NCBI GenBank assembly: GCA_905250025.1 | Contig: CAJNOJ010000406.1 | Span: forward strand, 1-64,000 | DNA from: Adineta ricciae | Taxonomy: Eukaryota > Rotifera > Eurotatoria > Adinetida > Adinetidae | Reading direction: 5' to 3' | DNA length: 64,000 nucleotides | Shown: positions 1 to 11,227 of the stretch, one piece after another | Numbering within the stretch: position 1 is the first letter of the stretch | Layout of the letters: each line of letters opens with the position of its first letter | Translations under genes and position numbers: made by a program | Notes under the pieces: model-generated | What the model saw: only the letters and a program-made list of their open reading frames with translations | Told to the model about the DNA's origin: nothing | Databases searched by the model: none

Positions 1-1315
1 TACCAAAGCACAGAGCATGATCGATAAGATGAAGTTTGAACAGCGTTGTTTCATCTTCGATATCAGCTGACTTCGGGATTGTAATTAAAATATTTCGAGC
101 ATTTCGATCAACATTTTGTATTATATGATCGAATAGATACATGCTACCCAAGATTGGATCAGTCAAAAGTTTTTTTCTTCTCTGTTTTGGTAAGTGGAGA
201 AATGTAACACATTTTTCATCGTCATGCGCAACATCTACGTGTAAAGTAACGAGTTTCTCTTCGTGAACAGCGATTTGTACTTCATTGATCGGAAGGCCGA
301 TTTGCAGTCCGATGGCATAAGCTAACCATTCATTTGCAGCACATATTGGAAGATCTTGTGTTTTAACTAAAACTCGTCGACCTTTGGGATTACGCATCCA
401 TATCGACGGACTATTAAATCCTGCATCTTCGTTTACACCTTCGTATTTCCAATCTGATGTGATTTCGATAAACGGCGTTTTGATTGAATGATCTGTTGGT
501 TGTTGTTCAGTGGCTTTTCGTCGAACTGCCTCGATAATTGTTTCTTGAACTCGTCGCCCTTTTGCCAAAGCATCAGCTAATGACAGCGGACCTGTCGCGA
601 CGATTTTGAAAGGACCACGTAAACAACTAACGATGTTATTAGCAAGATGAATTTTTGTGTCAATCTGCGGTCTTTTATTCGGATCAATAGGCTCCTCTTC
701 GTTCTCCGAATCGTTTTCATCGTTATTCAAGTCGAGTACTGCAGGACTCATTTGTCTGATAAGCAAAGATGATATTGATCGTGAGCTGTTCGACGATGAC
801 CTGTGGAAACTATTCGGACTGGCAGGATAAGATTGTGAATGATCACTCGTAGGTGTATATATGACGTTCAATAGAGGACATGATAATTTCTTATTGTGAT
901 TATTAATTTCTTGTAGTTTCAATTTCTGTTCATCAATGTCTTTTGTTAATTGTTCAATTTTTGCATTTATGCCATCGTCATGATGATTTGTTATTTGGTT
1001 TAAATGTTCTCGCCAATCGTCGGGTTCGTCATTGATACCATCGTGAATATCCTGTTCGATTTTTCGAATTGATTTTTCAATTTCGTCCGATTTCATTTGG
1101 AATTCATACAGTTCTTTCAACAGCTTAATGATATTGTCGGCTGATAATCCAGATATCGACGATTTGAAACTTTGTCGCAATAATTCTTGACTTTGAAGCG
1201 CATATTCAAATTTTTCTTGAAGTTTCGTCTCTTGCTCATCATCATCGCATGTATTGTTTTGATTTGCACTTACTTTTCCTTCGTCACTTGTTGAGTCTTC
1301 GGTAGAACCCATCAT
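1..1315 (-). CDS. HipA-like kinase-fold protein, 5' part (C-terminus lies outside the window)
   Basis: The reverse strand is open from an ATG-ATG at 1315 to the window edge, giving about 438 residues without a stop or an obvious intron. Residues about 25-150 are charged, Glu/Lys/Gln-rich and probably coiled coil, followed by a Ser-rich linker. The C-terminal part resembles the HipA-like/PI3K-like kinase fold: a strand with a Lys (VLVKTQDLP), a helix of the AANEWLAYAIG type, a catalytic-loop-like DRNARNI (Asp403, Asn408) and a metal-site-like LIDHALC (Asp432). HipA is a bacterial Ser/Thr kinase; a long metazoan protein with this fold suggests horizontal transfer, which is inference. Substrate and role are unknown. 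A 5' relic of a second copy lies at 20525-20770. Confidence 0.6.
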   Translation of the reverse strand, partial: MMGSTEDSTSDEGKVSANQNNTCDDDEQETKLQEKFEYALQSQELLRQSFKSSISGLSADNIIKLLKELYEFQMKSDEIEKSIRKIEQDIHDGINDEPDDWREHLNQITNHHDDGINAKIEQLTKDIDEQKLKLQEINNHNKKLSCPLLNVIYTPTSDHSQSYPASPNSFHRSSSNSSRSISSLLIRQMSPAVLDLNNDENDSENEEEPIDPNKRPQIDTKIHLANNIVSCLRGPFKIVATGPLSLADALAKGRRVQETIIEAVRRKATEQQPTDHSIKTPFIEITSDWKYEGVNEDAGFNSPSIWMRNPKGRRVLVKTQDLPICAANEWLAYAIGLQIGLPINEVQIAVHEEKLVTLHVDVAHDDEKCVTFLHLPKQRRKKLLTDPILGSMYLFDHIIQNVDRNARNILITIPKSADIEDETTLFKLHLIDHALCFG

Positions 1316-1599
1316 CGAAAATAAAAATATCGAAATGAAAGACAAAAGAAAACGTTCTGTACATTGCCGATTGACGATAACGTCATGATACACGTCATTG
1401 AAACACGCACGTGTAAACTATTATGCACTAAATCGATAAGACGGGTATTTGAGTGTACGAAATTGAGAGAGGTAGAAAAAACGCCTTGAGTAAGATCATC
1501 GCCTTATCTTTTTTTATTGGTTATACAATAATGAGCAAATCATAATTACACTCATGATTCTACAAACGGATTAATTAATGGGCTTTTGACTTGGCGGTC

Positions 1600-1895
1600 A
1601 CGAGGTGCAAACTATTCGATGAATAGAATAGTTCTACCTTTGCGAAGCCGAAAAGTTAATGAGAAAGATTCATCGTTGATGAATTAAAATGAGTATTCAA
1701 CGAGAAAACCTTGCATACCGCTTAATTTATCTTAAACTTCGAGAAACAAGTCAAAGAGAAAAGGGATTTGATCAAATTTTCTGGCACGATCATTCAGTAA
1801 TGTTACGAAGCTCCTTTCTTACAACATATCGACAATGTTGATAAAACTTATCGTATGCTGGATCATTAATAACAATACCAAGTGAATACCTAATG
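1600..1895 (-). pseudogene. phospholipase D C-terminal relic (copy A)
   Basis: This stretch aligns with 9556-9945, 11228-11640 and 20880-21290. On the reverse strand a short frame reads INDPAYDKFYQ, matching INDPVCDKFYQYFRD in the better copies, which is the tail of PLD1/2-type phospholipase D. Stops interrupt it quickly. It sits about 280 bp from the HipA-like start codon, the same spacing as the equivalent pair at 20602/20880, so it is an old linked remnant and not a stray similarity. Confidence 0.55.
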
Positions 1896-2284
1896 TCCTT
1901 AAAGATGATCGACTATAATAATCATTGATACTCTAATATTTTATTCACACAATAAAAATTTCCCTTGCATAGACTAAAAACAAAAGCTTATCGTCGTTCG
2001 ATTCACGGTACATTCAGAACGTGAACGAATTTCATTTTTAATGTGTTTTACACGAAGCCAACACGCAGTGAATCAATCGCTGGTGAAGACATTTTCTTTC
2101 GCGTCCCCCTTCCTCCTCCCAAAATATTATGGTATAATTGTGCATGTGTTTCCAAAGCAACTGGAATCAGACAGCTGATGCCAATGTTGTACTTTTTTAT
2201 CTTTTCCATTTCGAGTCATTAGACGGACTGGGGATGGAGGAACGGTTCATTGCGAGATTCTTCATTCGGTTCTCTTGTACTTGG
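1896..2284. other. intergenic, nothing recognised
   Basis: No open frame with family features and no RNA gene is visible here. The sequence is AT-rich and lies between the PLD relic and the 3' flank of the FG-GAP gene. Confidence 0.5.
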
Positions 2285-2676
2285 TAATCAGTTTGTCCAG
2301 CCATAGCCGACAGAAAATAAACTTACCCGATGAATACTACTGAAATCGAAAAGAAAATACATCAGATGAGCAAATATATCGAACATAAATGGAAAACTTG
2401 TTATCTAATTAATACTGGTATAGATGACATAAGACTTGGTTGATTAAGCGGACTTTATTATATATCGAACCGCTTAACGATGGAGCATGTTTAATAAAAC
2501 GTAATATTGCCCATGAAATTGTTTCCGCAACATCTTCATAGACAAATCGTCATCATTATTATTTTCATCGAGTCAATTTATTGAACAAACAAAAAAGAGC
2601 TTCATTAAAACGATGAAATAAAAACCCACACGTATACGTGTAGGGAAAGTTTTCTTTTAAAACTACAAGAAATTTT
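2285..2676 (-). repeat. 3' flank of FG-GAP gene, duplicated at 6033-6425
   Basis: The segment is about 95 percent identical by eye to 6033-6425 and in both places lies directly after the stop codon of an FG-GAP gene copy, so it is probably 3' UTR and downstream DNA duplicated with the gene. A perfect 14-bp palindrome (ACACGTATACGTGT, 2628-2641) is present here and is one base imperfect in the other copy. Confidence 0.7.
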
Positions 2677-5600
2677 TTAGCATGTCTGAACATAAATGTT
2701 CAAGCTGTCACTAGCTCGATTTGCTACAGCAAAATCCACTTTTCCATCTTTACTAAAATCGCCAGTTACAGCCGCAAATGGATCCGATCCATAAGGCATC
2801 GGGTATGAGAGCATGTCGTCAAATGTTCCATCGCCTCGACCAAGAAATACTCCAAATCTATTGTTGTTATAATTAACAACAATGATATCAAGATTGGTAT
2901 CATTGTTAAAGTAGTCAAGGGCTAACGAAGAGGGAGACGAGGATGAACCGGTTGAATAGGTTGTTTGATTGGGAGAGAATGAACCGTTTCCATTGCCCGA
3001 AAATATCTCGATAGTATCAGAGAGAAAATCAGCGACGGCTAGATCTAAGTGATTGTCATGATTAAAGTCGCCACTTGCTATAGAATATGGAGATGATGCT
3101 GAACCTGTTGAATAGACGGTTCGATTTGTAAATGAAAAATTACCGTAGCCAAGAAAGACACTGATAGTGCTGTTGTATGGATTAGCGACAATGATGTCCG
3201 TGTAATTATCATGGTTAAAATCATTAATGGTAAACGATGGTGATTTAGAACTGTAGTCAATCGATAGAGTGGTTTGCTTCCAAAAAATAAGGTTTGAAAA
3301 GCCATACCAGACAGTAACGGTGTTATCACCTGCGTTCGCGACGATAATATCAAGTTTAGCGTCATTATTTAGATTACTAGCAACAATAAACCGCGGACTA
3401 GAACCAGTTTGATATGTGATTTGAGGCGCGAATTGTCCATCACCATATCCCAAGAGAACACTAAGATAATCGCTACCAACATTGGCGGCAACTATATCTG
3501 AGAATCCGTCATTATTACAATCACCAATTACTACTGATTGTGGAAGAATACCTACTGAATACATGATTTTATTCTGGAAAGATCCATCGCCGTTTCCTAG
3601 CAGAATTGTCACTGTACGGTAGCTTATAGTGCCTACAACAATGTCTAATTGGCCGTCATCATTTAAATGCCCAGCTGCTAATGTGAATGGACTCGTGTCC
3701 ACTGAAAACGTAGCCTGTGGTGTAAATGACCCATTACCATAGTTCAGAAAAATTCCAACATTATCAAAATCATAGTTAGCAACAGCAAAATCCAGATAAG
3801 TATCGTTGTCAAAATCAGCGACTAAAATGTAGCGTGGAGGAGAATAATCTGAGTCGATAGTTTCAGATGCGAACGAGCCATTACCGTAACCTCGTAACAC
3901 AATTACTCCATCGGACGATCCCACAAGTATATCAAGGTTTCTATCGTTGTCAAAATCACCCACAGCCGTAGGCGTTGAAGTATAGCCAATTGTAATTGTC
4001 ATCAGAGCTTCAAAGGATCCATTACCGAATCCTAGAAATAGAGCAAGGTGTTCAGTCTCATCAGTGGTAACAATTAGATCGAGCCGATCGTCGTTGTTGA
4101 AGTCGCCGACAACTGCAGAAGTTGGACTGTTTTCAACCGAATATGTTGATTCGTATTGAAAACTACCGTTCCCAACTCCTAAGAAGACGCTTACGCTGTC
4201 AGAATCATAGTTAACAACCATCATGTCAGCATAACTGTCGTTATTTATATCTGCTAGGGCTATAAACCGTGGATTTATTCCAACTAAATATGTCTGCGGA
4301 TCTGCAAACGATCCAGAATTGAGCACAGTAAATATATCGATTTTATCACTATCATCGTATCCAACAACAATTTCTGTTCGTCCATCATTATTAAAATCTC
4401 CAGAGGAAATAACGAACGGACGAGATTCAGAAGGAAACTGGTAGGTTTTTTGACGGATGAAAGATCCTCGACCATCTCCAAGTAAGATTCCAACTTGGCG
4501 AGGACCAGAAAGGGCTACTGCAATATCTAATTGAGAATCATCATCGAAATGACCAATAGCAACTGATGTAGGTTGAGAATCCGATTCCATGTCAATCGTG
4601 AGTCGATTGAGAAAGGTCTCATTGTCAGTACCAAACAGAATTGAAATATCATCAGTACCATAATTTGCAACAACCATGTCTAATCGAGTATCGTTATTCA
4701 GGTCACAAATGGCCATTGACTGTAATATAGAACCACCACCAGATGCATATATTAAGTCGGTTGCCATAGTACCTGTATCAGACTGGAGTAATATACTTAC
4801 ACTGGTACCACTATTGGCTGTTAGAATTAAGTCCAGCCGTTTATCGTTATTCAAATCTCCAACTGCTACAGATTGTGCGTGTGCGTGCACACGATATGAC
4901 ACTGCAGTTTCGAACAAACCATTACCGAGTCCACATAAAATGTACACAGTTGTCACTCCAGAACAGCTGACAATAAGATCTAATCGTGTGTCATTATTTA
5001 CATCGGCAATAACTATCCATGCTGGTGAGGTACCCACTCCATATGTAACCTGTGTTGCAAAGGTACCGTTACGATCTCCTAACATAACACTCACCGTACC
5101 GCTTTTAGAATTAGCAACAACAGTATCCATTCGACTGTCATTATTCAAGTCAGCAACCGCTACAAAGCATGGGCGTGTACCAGTTCCATATGTTGTTGGA
5201 TTTCCAAAACTTCCATTGTTATATCCTGCAAGAACAGTTATAGTTTTGTTACTATAGTTGACAACAACCAGGTCGACTTGATTATCATTATTAAAGTCAC
5301 TTATTGCTACGCAATATGGCCTATAACCACTTGAGTATCTTCGTTCAGTTGTAAAAGTGCCGTTGCCGTATCCTAAGAAGACGCTCACGCTACTGCTACC
5401 ATAATTGGCAACAACAATATCCAGACGGTAATCGTTGTTAAAATCACCAACAGCTGCGAACACTGGCTCGGAGCCCGTTAAATAGTTCGATGGAGTTTCG
5501 AAAGTACCGTCACTATTACCAAGATATACACATATATTATGACTATCACGATTGACAACAACCACGTCTATATTTGTGTCGTTATTAAAGCCACCCATTG

Positions 5601-5954
5601 CTAAGGAATATGGATTTTCGTTCGTTGCATAGAGATCCGGACTTTGGAATGTTCCATTACCATATCCAAAAGACACCATCATCATATCATCTGTATTACT
5701 AAGAAGTATCATATCTAATATTCCGTCATAGTTGAAGTCATTGACAGCTACAGTCGTCGAATTGTACCCAACATCGTGCTTTGCGTATGATGGAAAACCT
5801 GCAAAATATCCTTTGAGAAGTTCAATACTTCCGGTGTCATTACTAACGACGATTGCATCCAACCGATTATCTTTATTATAATCACATAAAACAAACGAGA
5901 TAGACGAAGTAGATCCAGTTGTGTTCATCATTGCATTGGAAAAACTACCATCAC
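2677..5954 (-). CDS. FG-GAP/VCBS-repeat surface protein, copy 1 (5' truncated by an assembly join)
   Basis: About 1090 residues are built from tandem units of roughly 51 residues, each with a calcium-loop-like D-x-N-x-D (for example DFNNDNQVDLVV) followed by a strand and a glycine turn (FLGYGNGSF). This is the FG-GAP/VCBS beta-propeller repeat found in integrin alpha chains and in many bdelloid surface proteins. The frame stays open through 5954 and stops at the N at 5955; by comparison with copy 3 the missing part is the membrane anchor and first repeats. The C-terminus (IYVQTC) and stop are intact. It is probably an extracellular adhesion or carbohydrate-binding protein, but its ligand is unknown. 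An allele or recent paralogue of the copies at 6426-8303 and 14424-18394. Confidence 0.85.
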
Positions 5955-5955
5955 N
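5955..5955. other. assembly join (single N)
   Basis: A single N interrupts the FG-GAP coding frame of copy 1. The sequence to its right is FG-GAP 3' flank, not coding sequence, so two unrelated positions of homologous loci have been joined. Confidence 0.9.
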
Positions 5956-6425
5956 TAAACCCTTTAAGGGTATATGAATCAGCGCATTTTTTATTCAGTG
6001 TACTTGAGTAAATAAGTGCAGCAGGTTGGATGTAATCAGTTTGTCCAGTCATAGTTGACAGAAAATAAGCTTACCCAATGATTACTACTGAAATCGAAAA
6101 GAAAATACATCAGATGAACAAATATATCGAACATAAATGGAAAACTTGTTATCTAATTAATACTGGTATAGATGACATAAGACTTGGTTCATTAAGTGAA
6201 CTTTATTATATATCAAACCGCTTAACGATGGAGCATGTTTAATAAAACGTAATATTGTACATGAAATTGTTTCCGCAACATCTTCATAGACAAATCGTCA
6301 TCATTTTTACTTTCATCGAGTTAATTTATTGAACAAACAAAAAAAGAGCTTCATTAAAACGATGGAATAAAAATCCACATGTATACGTGTAGGGAAAGTT
6401 TTCTTTTAAAACTACAAGAAATTTT
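5956..6425 (-). repeat. second copy of the FG-GAP 3' flank
   Basis: From 6033 the segment matches 2285-2676. The first ~75 bases (5956-6032) begin with an imperfect palindrome (ACCCTT-T-AAGGGT) and hold no gene. Confidence 0.7.
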
Positions 6426-7515
6426 CTAACATGTCTGAACATAAATGCTCAAACTGTCACTAGCTTGATTTGCTACAGCAAAATCCACTTTTCCATCTTT
6501 ACTAAAATCGCCAGTTACAACGGCAAATGGATTCGATCCATAAGGCATCGAGTAGGAGAGCATGTTGTCAAATGTTCCATCGCCTCGACCAAGAAATACT
6601 CCAAATCTATTGTTGTTATAATTAACAACAATGATATCAAGATTCGTATCATTGTTAAAGTAATCAAGGGCTAACGAAGAGGGAGACGAGGATGAACCGG
6701 TTGAATAGGTTGTTTGATTGGGAGAGAATGAACCGTTTCCATTGCCCGAAAATATCTCGATAGTATCAGAGAGAAAATCAGCGACGGCTAGATCTAAGTG
6801 ATTGTCATGATTAAAATCGCCACTTGCTATAGAATATGGAGATGATGCTGGACCTGTTGAATAGACGGTTCGATTTGTAAATGAAAAATTACCGTAGCCA
6901 AAAAAAACACTGATAGTGCTGTTGTATGGATTAGCAGCAATAATGTCTGTGTAGTTATCATGGTTAAAATCATTAATGGTAAACGATGGTGATTTAGAAC
7001 TGTAGTCAATCGATAGAGTGGTTTGCTTTCCAAAAATAAGGTTTGAACAGCCAAACCAGACAGTAGCGGTGTTATCACCTCCGTTCGCGACGATAATATC
7101 AAGTTTAGCATCACCATTTAGATCACTAGAAACGATAAACCGCGGACCAGAACCAGTTTGATGTGTGATTTGAGGTGCGAATCGTCCATCACCATATCCC
7201 AAGAGAACACTAAGATAATTGCTACCAACATTGGCAACAACTATATCTGAGTACCCATCATTATTATAATCACCAATTACTACTGATTCTGGAAGACTAC
7301 CCACTGAATATATGATTTTCTTTCGGAAAGATCCATCGCCGTTTCCTAGCCGAATCGTCACTGTACGATGGCCTATAGTACCTGCAACAATGTCTAATCG
7401 GCCGTCATCATCTAAGTGCCCAACTGCTAATGTGAATGGATTCGTGTCCACTGAAAACGTAGCCTGTGGTGTAAATGACCCATTACCATAGTTCAGAAAA
7501 ATTCCAACATTATCA
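6426..7515 (-). CDS. FG-GAP/VCBS-repeat protein, copy 2, C-terminal part
   Basis: The reverse strand is open from the N at 7516 to the stop at 6426, about 363 residues of FG-GAP repeats with the same C-terminus (IYVQTC) as copy 1. It covers the last seven or so repeats. Beyond the N the sequence jumps to the N-terminal repeats of a homologous gene, so the roughly 750 central residues are missing. Whether this is a real internal deletion or a collapsed assembly of repeats cannot be decided here; the N makes assembly the likelier reason. Confidence 0.8.
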
Positions 7516-7516
7516 N
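7516..7516. other. assembly join (single N)
   Basis: The N lies between C-terminal repeats (left) and N-terminal repeats (right) of FG-GAP genes, in the middle of the coding region, with the frame lost across it. Confidence 0.9.
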
Positions 7517-8303
7517 AAATGAATCCTTATTGAAATCAACTAGATGAAGTGATAGTGGTCGTGAGATTCCTGTTGATATTTCGATTTGATCTTGAAACGA
7601 TCCATTCCCGAATCCATAGAAGATTCCAATAGTATGACTGTTATAATTTGCGACTGCAATATCTAAATATGAGTCATTATTGAGATTATCGACTGCAGCC
7701 ATTATCGGATGGGAGTTGATGCCAGTTGAATACTCGTATTCTTTGACAAAAGTTCCATTCGAATTTCCAAAATGAACTCCAATTCGACTAACAATCGAAT
7801 TGACAATGACCATATCGATCCAAGTATCCAGATTAAAGTCACCGATGGCAACGGATACTGGTCCATAATTATATTCAATGGGATTTGTTCCCGTTCGCAC
7901 GAAATTTAATCCGCATGTCGATACTAAAACAGAATGTCATTTCGAATTCCGCTACGTGGATAATCTACCTTTCGGTTTTGGTGCGTTTAAGCAAACGATG
8001 ATAATTCCAATAGCCATCATGATACAAATAGATGTAGAAGATAAGAAGATAAGAAGAATGCCTCTCGGTATTCCAAAAATGGAACGTTTTCTGAAGAAAA
8101 AGTATTGAAATTTGAATTTAAAGAAAAGGAAAAACGCACAGCTCCAACGAAGTGTTCGAAATGCTGAGTTGATCCTTGTCTTTTGTTTCATCATAGGAAT
8201 CGGATGTAGACTGTGCGTTCGAAAATAGTTCAGAGTTGTTATGCATTGGGAAGTCAGCAACGCCACGTTCTACCGAAGTAATGTGTCGATCAGTAGTGAG
8301 CAT
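7517..8303 (-). CDS. FG-GAP/VCBS-repeat protein, copy 2, N-terminal part with membrane anchor
   Basis: A three-exon 5' end can be modelled: exon 1 8303-8140 (ATG, MLTTDRHITS), intron 8139-8091 (49 nt, GTGCGT...CAG), exon 2 8090-7969, intron 7968-7924 (45 nt, GTAGAT...TAG), exon 3 from 7923 to the N. The phases fit (2, then 1). Exon 2 encodes one hydrophobic segment (IFLSSTSICIMMAIGIIIV) followed by PKPK, giving a type II membrane protein: about 60 cytoplasmic residues, one membrane helix and extracellular FG-GAP repeats. Splice sites and exon lengths are the same as in copy 3, which supports the model. Confidence 0.75.
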
Positions 8304-8364
8304 TTCAATCTAAATGGAATAGACTTAAAGATGTACCACAATCATATTCGAATAATGTTTCATA

Positions 8365-9545
8365 CCTGATCCATAGTATACCGTTCGACAAATGGATACT
8401 ATTAAGTGACAAAAATACCGTCTTTCTTAGTCGTTTATAGGTAGAGATAAATATATGATCTACAAGTACATTTCGACCTCGTCTATACAGTCATAGTGAG
8501 ATATATGAAAACTCAGTATAAGACAATGAAATATTCGGTTGATATATTTTTATGGTTGATCTGTATTTCATCTTTTCGTTTTCTTGGAACGTGAATGGGC
8601 AAACTTGGAATGCAACTAGGGATAAAACAATTCTAAAGTCTTGAGATTGAACTTTAGCTTTGTTCTCTTTGAGTTTATATCCGAGTTTGAGTGTTGAATG
8701 CTCAAAGTACAGATCTCTCTAACAGTGAGAATCCTTGCCACACAGAGGATGGTAAACAACTCCATCAACTATAGTTCCATCATCGCTTCAAACTCAAATA
8801 AAAAATCAAAATCCATACCAGCATTAACTCCATTCCTACCTTAATAATTGATTGCAAGTCAAATCGAATAATTGTACACCGCTTTACATGATGCTTTCGA
8901 AAGGATCGTAACAAAACAAAAGGTTCCTATGAAACGCTGTCTATAACACTCACATACATTTTCGAAAGAGCGCAATTTTAAATCCGGACTCTATCACGCA
9001 CATCCACGTGATATAATAAGCATGCCTTCTACACCTTTTTCAATTGTGAAATGAGGCGCAAACTCACGTATAATTTGATACAAACACATAATAAGATAAT
9101 AACTATTTATCATTTTTTTGTGATGTATAAACGTTACGGTGTGTTCTATCGAGAAAAAATGGGATAAACATATTAATTACTGGCGAATGCGCCGACGACG
9201 AAGACATCTAGTTTCAACTAGCAAACGTCTAGAAGTGAATATTGCCGTAATTATTGAAAACAGGTACTATGTTCAGTTATGTATTTAGTTTTCATACAGA
9301 GCCAGTTCCATATTCGACAGATGGCGTGCGTGTATGACATGTACTGTGGATTCTATTGAATAATGTCGAAAGTAGAAATATCGAATACGCCAATTATACA
9401 AACATCGAAAGATGAACAAGGTGCGAATGGTTTAGTTTGAGAAAGGCATTGTTCTTCACCCTCACCCTCAATCTTACACATCTATCTGCGCTCTCATTTT
9501 TGTTTTCGATGGTTTGATTTTCGATATTTTAACATTTCGATCAAT
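8365..9545. repeat. upstream segment of FG-GAP gene, copy 1 of 3
   Basis: This segment is repeated at 9947-11225 and 18458-19545 with small indels. It lies between the FG-GAP start and the tail of the PLD pseudogene. Fragmentary reverse frames share strings such as ARILTV and TLDIQHSNS between copies but are broken by stops, so a decayed gene is possible. No family is recognised. Confidence 0.6.
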
Positions 9546-9555
9546 TTCAGGTTAA

Positions 9556-9945
9556 CCGTTGAATAGGAGTTGCTGATGAGTAGGAGAGTTCTACCTTCGC
9601 AAAGTTGAAAAGTGAGTGAAAAATATTCATCGTTGAGAAAGTAAAGCGGGAATAATCAATGACAAAATTTTGAATACTTTTTAACTTTTCTTGAGCCTGA
9701 ATAAAAAAGTCGAAGAGAATTATATTTGATCAATCGATCATTATGCATACCTGAATAGGATCCGTGTCTTTCAATAAGGGTATTCCTTTGTATCCATTGA
9801 TTTGATCTGACACGATTGTTGGGTAGAGTTGCAAAGATCTCTTCGTAGATCAGTGTATTTTTTCTTGTGACATCTCGAAAGTATCGATAAAACTTATCGC
9901 ACACCGAATCATTGATATGAATCCCAAATGGAATTTTGAATTGGA
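9556..9945 (-). pseudogene. phospholipase D C-terminal fragment (copy B)
   Basis: A reverse frame of 82 codons reads CDKFYRYFRDVTRKNT...EEIFATLPNNRVRS, which matches the C-terminal region of PLD1/2 (the DKFF...AARNATIY...FRCLPND segment by family knowledge). The upstream coding part is cut off by the N at 9946. Together with the decay of the other copies it is called a pseudogene fragment. Confidence 0.6.
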
Positions 9946-9946
9946 N
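9946..9946. other. assembly join (single N)
   Basis: To the left the PLD tail breaks off inside its coding region; to the right the FG-GAP upstream segment starts again, as it also does at 8365 and 18458. Confidence 0.9.
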
Positions 9947-11225
9947 ACCTGATCCATAGTATACCGTTCGACAAATGGATACACTTAAGTGACAAAAATA
10001 CCGTCTTTCTTAGTCGTTTATAGACGGAGGTAAATACATGATCTATAAGTACATTTCGACCTCGTCTATAGGATCATGGCAATGGCAAGGTATATGAAAG
10101 CTGAGTACTAAACACTGAAATATTCGGTTGATATATTTTTATGGTTGATCTGTATTTTCATCTTTTCGTTTTCTTAGAACGTAAGTGGGCAAACTTGGAA
10201 CGTAACTAGGGATAAAACAATTCTAAAGTCTTGAGATTGAACTTTGGCTTTGTTCTATGAATTTATATTCGAGTTTGAGTGTCGAATGTCCAAAGTACAG
10301 ATCTCTCCAACAGTGAGAATCCTTGTCGTACAGAGGATGGCAAACAGCTCTATCAACTACAGTTCTATTGCCACTCCAAACTCAAATGAAAAATCGAAAT
10401 GCCTACGAGCGTTAACTCCATTCCTATCAGTAGAACAGTAATATCCATTCCTACCGTCATAATTGATTGCAAGCCAAATCGAATAATGGTACACCGTTTT
10501 ACATGATACTTTCGAAAGGGCGCAGTTTTAAATCCGAACTCTATCACGCGCATCCACGCGATATAATAAGCGTGCTTTCTACGCCATTTTTTGATTGTGA
10601 AATGAGACGCAAATTGACGTATAATTTGATACATATACATAATAAGATAGCTGTTTACCCTTTTTTTTGTCATGCATAAACGTTATGGTGTGTGCTCTCG
10701 CGAAAAAAATGGGATAAAAATATTAATTACTGACGAATCCACCGATGAGGAAGACACCTAGTTTCAGCTAGTAAACGCCGATAAATGAATATCGCCATAA
10801 TTATTGAAAACGGGTACTATGTTCAGTTATGTATTTAGTTTTCATACAGAGCCAGTTTCATTAGACAGATGGCGTGTATGTACGGCATTTACTGTGTAAG
10901 TGGCATTCCATATGTTGGTAATCGGAGAAAAATCGGTCGTAGAGCTGAAGAGCACACTGATAATTTACCGACTGTAGAAAGGCAGGATCCTACTGAATAA
11001 TGTCGAAAGTAAAAATATCGAATTTAAAAAGATCGAAAATAAAAAAATATCGAATACGCCAATGATACAAACATCGAAAGATGAAATAACAAAGTGCGAA
11101 TGATTTAGTTTGAGAAAGGCATTGTTCTTCACTCACACCCTCAATCTTACACATCTATCTGCACTCTCATTTTTGTTTTCGATGGTTTGATTTTCGATAT
11201 TTTAACATTTCGATCAATTTCAGGT
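9947..11225. repeat. upstream segment of FG-GAP gene, copy 2 of 3
   Basis: It is homologous to 8365-9545 and 18458-19545 but no FG-GAP gene follows on its left because of the N at 9946. A broken reverse frame at 10365-10673 has no recognisable domain. Confidence 0.6.
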
Positions 11226-11227
11226 TA

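Noticed and set aside
4676-5257. 193-codon forward open frame inside FG-GAP copy 1 (and 15815-16396 in copy 3)
   Set aside because: It is antisense to the repeats. The regular repeat composition keeps the opposite strand open, and there is no independent support for a gene.
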